Assembly: GCA_029945375.1 (NCBI GenBank)
Contig: CM057058.1
Coordinates: 806,001 to 870,000, forward strand
From: Agaricus subrufescens
Taxonomy: Eukaryota; Basidiomycota; Agaricomycetes; Agaricales; Agaricaceae
Reading direction: 5' to 3'
Length of the DNA: 64,000 nucleotides
Within the stretch, counting starts at the first letter, position 1, and the number at the start of each line of letters is the position of its first letter. The notes beneath the pieces are model-generated. The model ran no database searches, had not been told where the DNA came from, and was given only the letters and a program-made list of their open reading frames with translations. The translations under genes were made by a program, and so were the position numbers. Below, piece after piece: positions 62,201-64,000 of the stretch.

Positions 62201-63939
62201 AGAACGCAGAACTGGCTACATTCGTTTTCTAAACATGCGCAACTCCACCATTAGGCCGCCATTTTAACACTAACGTTCGATGGATTGCCGAGGAGGTCGG
62301 GATATCAAGTGAGCCGGTAGTCTCAGTGGTCCAGGATGAACGCAGCGGCGAAGCACACATTTGGAGCTTCCTTGCGCAGTAGAGCTTGAGGGCCAGGTTG
62401 GATGCCGGGAAAGAAGATTGGCTCGATTAGGATTGGTGTTCCACCTAGATTGGCAGTCGAGGTCCCGGCATGTGGATAGGTTGTCCCACCACTAGACATC
62501 CCATTGCAAATTAGAAAACGGCGTGGCCGAGTGCGTGCGTGGTGATGCATGATGGATGGCACCTGAAATGAACTTAGCACAATGGCTCTTTGTGTAATCC
62601 ACTACCACAGTAATCACGTCACTGATAACCGGGGGATGGTTGTGCCAGGAGATTAAAAAAGCATGGGGTGTATAGCCGCCTGCCCGCAATTCATTCGATT
62701 TGACGCTCATTCACCGGGCATGGACTGCACACCCAGAAGGATTCTCTTGGCTCAAATTGAAATGGATAAAGGCAGTCCATTATGATAGGTATTGGTCGAG
62801 ATCCGTAACGACAAATTCAATGGGTAAAGTAATAGTTTGAGTGAGTGACAATAGGTAGGATGGAATTCAGCAGGCATAAATCTTGAGCATAATGAGAATT
62901 GACTAGCGCATTCCTTCGCATGTTCTGCACCGGAGTTAGTGCGACACGCCTTGGGAATTATGGGCCGAAGCAGGAGGAAGGGGAGACAAGGGGGGGCAAA
63001 CGGGTTAGTTCTTATCCGCGCAGTCCAAGGACGTTGGGTTCGGGGACTTGAATGAATGGCATGATAATCTGAGCGAACGGAACGGAGGGATTGTTTGGGA
63101 CGGTGGATAGCCATGATGGGGTGGGCAGGACAGGCGATCCTCCGAGTTGTACGTACGTGGGGAGGAGAGGACGAGATTCTCCAGCGTGTTTTTGGGGATG
63201 GCCGGGCGGTATTCCGCGGCCCTGGAGGGTATGTCGACCAGGGGGCAGGCGAGAGTTGTAAATCATCCTGATCAGCTGGTTTGAACGCCGAAGAACGTGG
63301 TGGAAATGACCAGATCGGCAGTGAGTCATTAGGGCGGCGAATACTTTGAATGCCGGGGCATCGTCACCCAATCCGCCAAGCGCCCGCGTCAGTTCGCCTT
63401 CCTATCTGGGAAAGCCACCCCCTTCTCCGGCGTCCGGCCGGGAAGCCCACAGAAAGGCCGCTTAAGTACGGGCGATGCGATCGACGCCGCTGTCACGCGG
63501 CCGTGACGTGCATCGAGATCGCGATTGCTGAAACGACGATCCGTGACATGTGTCCCTTCTGCTACAGTTTGCTGCGGGGGCCCATGCAGGTGCTTGTGTG
63601 AGGGGACCGGGCAACGCAGGGCGAAACTCTGTTCCCGCCCGAGGCTGGCTACGGGGCTGGCACCGCCAGGGGACAAGGGGCCAGGGCCAGACGCCAATCC
63701 GGGTTGGATAATGGAGGCAGGCCATATCGGGCCATGTTGTCACGCCCGCTTGGCGTTACAGAGGAGACCTATTTAAAAGGGATCGGGTAGGAGGCGACTT
63801 TTGTTTGCAGGGAGTCCATAACGGCCCACAAGGCTCGAATCTCACACCGTCATTTTTAGCTATCTCGGTTTCTTATTAGATCGCCTCGCCCCCTTATAAT
63901 CCTCTTCGCTACCCCTCCCATCTCCGCCCCTTGTACTCA
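59277..63939. other. Long intergenic region
   Basis: About 4.7 kb without a gene I can support. Minus-strand open frames at 62323-63371 (up to 120 codons, for example one ending PFIQVPEPNVLGLRG) overlap in several frames and could be exons of an unrecognised gene, but no splice chain was convincing. GC content rises after about 63380, as expected for the promoter of the gene starting at 63940. Confidence 0.35.
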
Positions 63940-64000
63940 ATGGCGCCCCAGTCCGTCTCCCTCCCCGGCATCCACGAGCTCTTTCCAGGCAGGTCCTCCC
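63940..64000 (+). CDS. 5' end of a gene cut by the window edge
   Basis: ATG at 63940 opens MAPQSVSLPGIHELFPGRSS and runs off the window. The upstream pyrimidine-rich, GC-rich leader is typical of a transcription start region. The LPGIHELFP segment resembles the short N-terminal motif of some basidiomycete zinc-finger transcription factors, but 20 codons are too few for assignment. Confidence 0.5.
   Translation, partial: MAPQSVSLPGIHELFPGRSS

Noticed and set aside
62323..63371. Possible multi-exon minus-strand gene
   Set aside because: I could not link the open frames with consistent splice phases and recognised no domain, so they are only mentioned in the intergenic entry.

Overview
The window is nuclear DNA of a basidiomycete fungus, most likely a mushroom-forming, plant-litter or wood-associated Agaricomycete. 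The evidence is dense short GT-AG introns (about 45-75 nt), a secreted esterase carrying a fungal cellulose-binding module (CBM1), a repeat-poor NACHT NTPase family of mushroom type, and conserved fungal housekeeping genes (URB1, LEU4). No bacterial-style operon, tRNA, rRNA or CRISPR array was seen. Exon joins given below were worked out by hand from splice sites and reading phase. For most genes the exon lengths add up to a clean multiple of three.

Layout. 1.15-4.86 kb (+): WD40 plus inositol-polyphosphate 5-phosphatase fusion. 5.19-7.58 kb (+): Mch1/nodulin-like MFS transporter with 10-nt and 21-nt micro-exons. 8.16-10.44 kb (-): 2-isopropylmalate synthase. 11.72-13.93 kb (+): 13-exon DHA1-type MFS transporter. 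13.9-20 kb: gene-poor, with a decayed exon chain (14.8-15.5 kb), a GCGGA-rich repeat tract (18.0-18.5 kb) and one unidentified 228-aa ORF (19.1-19.8 kb). 20.0-34.4 kb: a NACHT (NLR-like) cluster with three intact genes (all -), one multiply broken copy (+) and one truncated relic (-); a CE1-CBM1 esterase sits inside it (30.4-31.6 kb, +). 35.1-41.9 kb (-): URB1, a ribosome-biogenesis factor. 42.3-51.1 kb: a tandemly expanded family of small secreted thaumatin-like proteins (four gene copies plus one relic), mixed with dispersed stem-loop repeats, a MITE and a displaced piece of URB1. 51.2-52.8 kb (+): a conserved protein with a CAG-rich tract open in two frames. 53.7-56.15 kb (-): cytochrome P450. 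58.1-59.3 kb (+): HDHD2-type HAD phosphatase. 63.94 kb to the end (+): start of a further gene.

Biology. Single-copy housekeeping genes flank two rapidly evolving accessory blocks. In the first, every NACHT copy shares a four-part plan: a basic N-terminal helix-like segment, a glycine-rich N-x-[FIV]-x-V-x-G-x-G-[NH] motif on its own exon, a NACHT domain, and a conserved C-terminal region without WD40, ankyrin or TPR repeats. The glycine-rich motif resembles the RHIM/PP class of amyloid signalling motifs, so these may be compact NLR-like receptors that signal by amyloid templating. This is inference, and it is the best candidate here for an undescribed system. In the second block, segmental duplication of about 1.5-kb units has produced and eroded the thaumatin-like genes.
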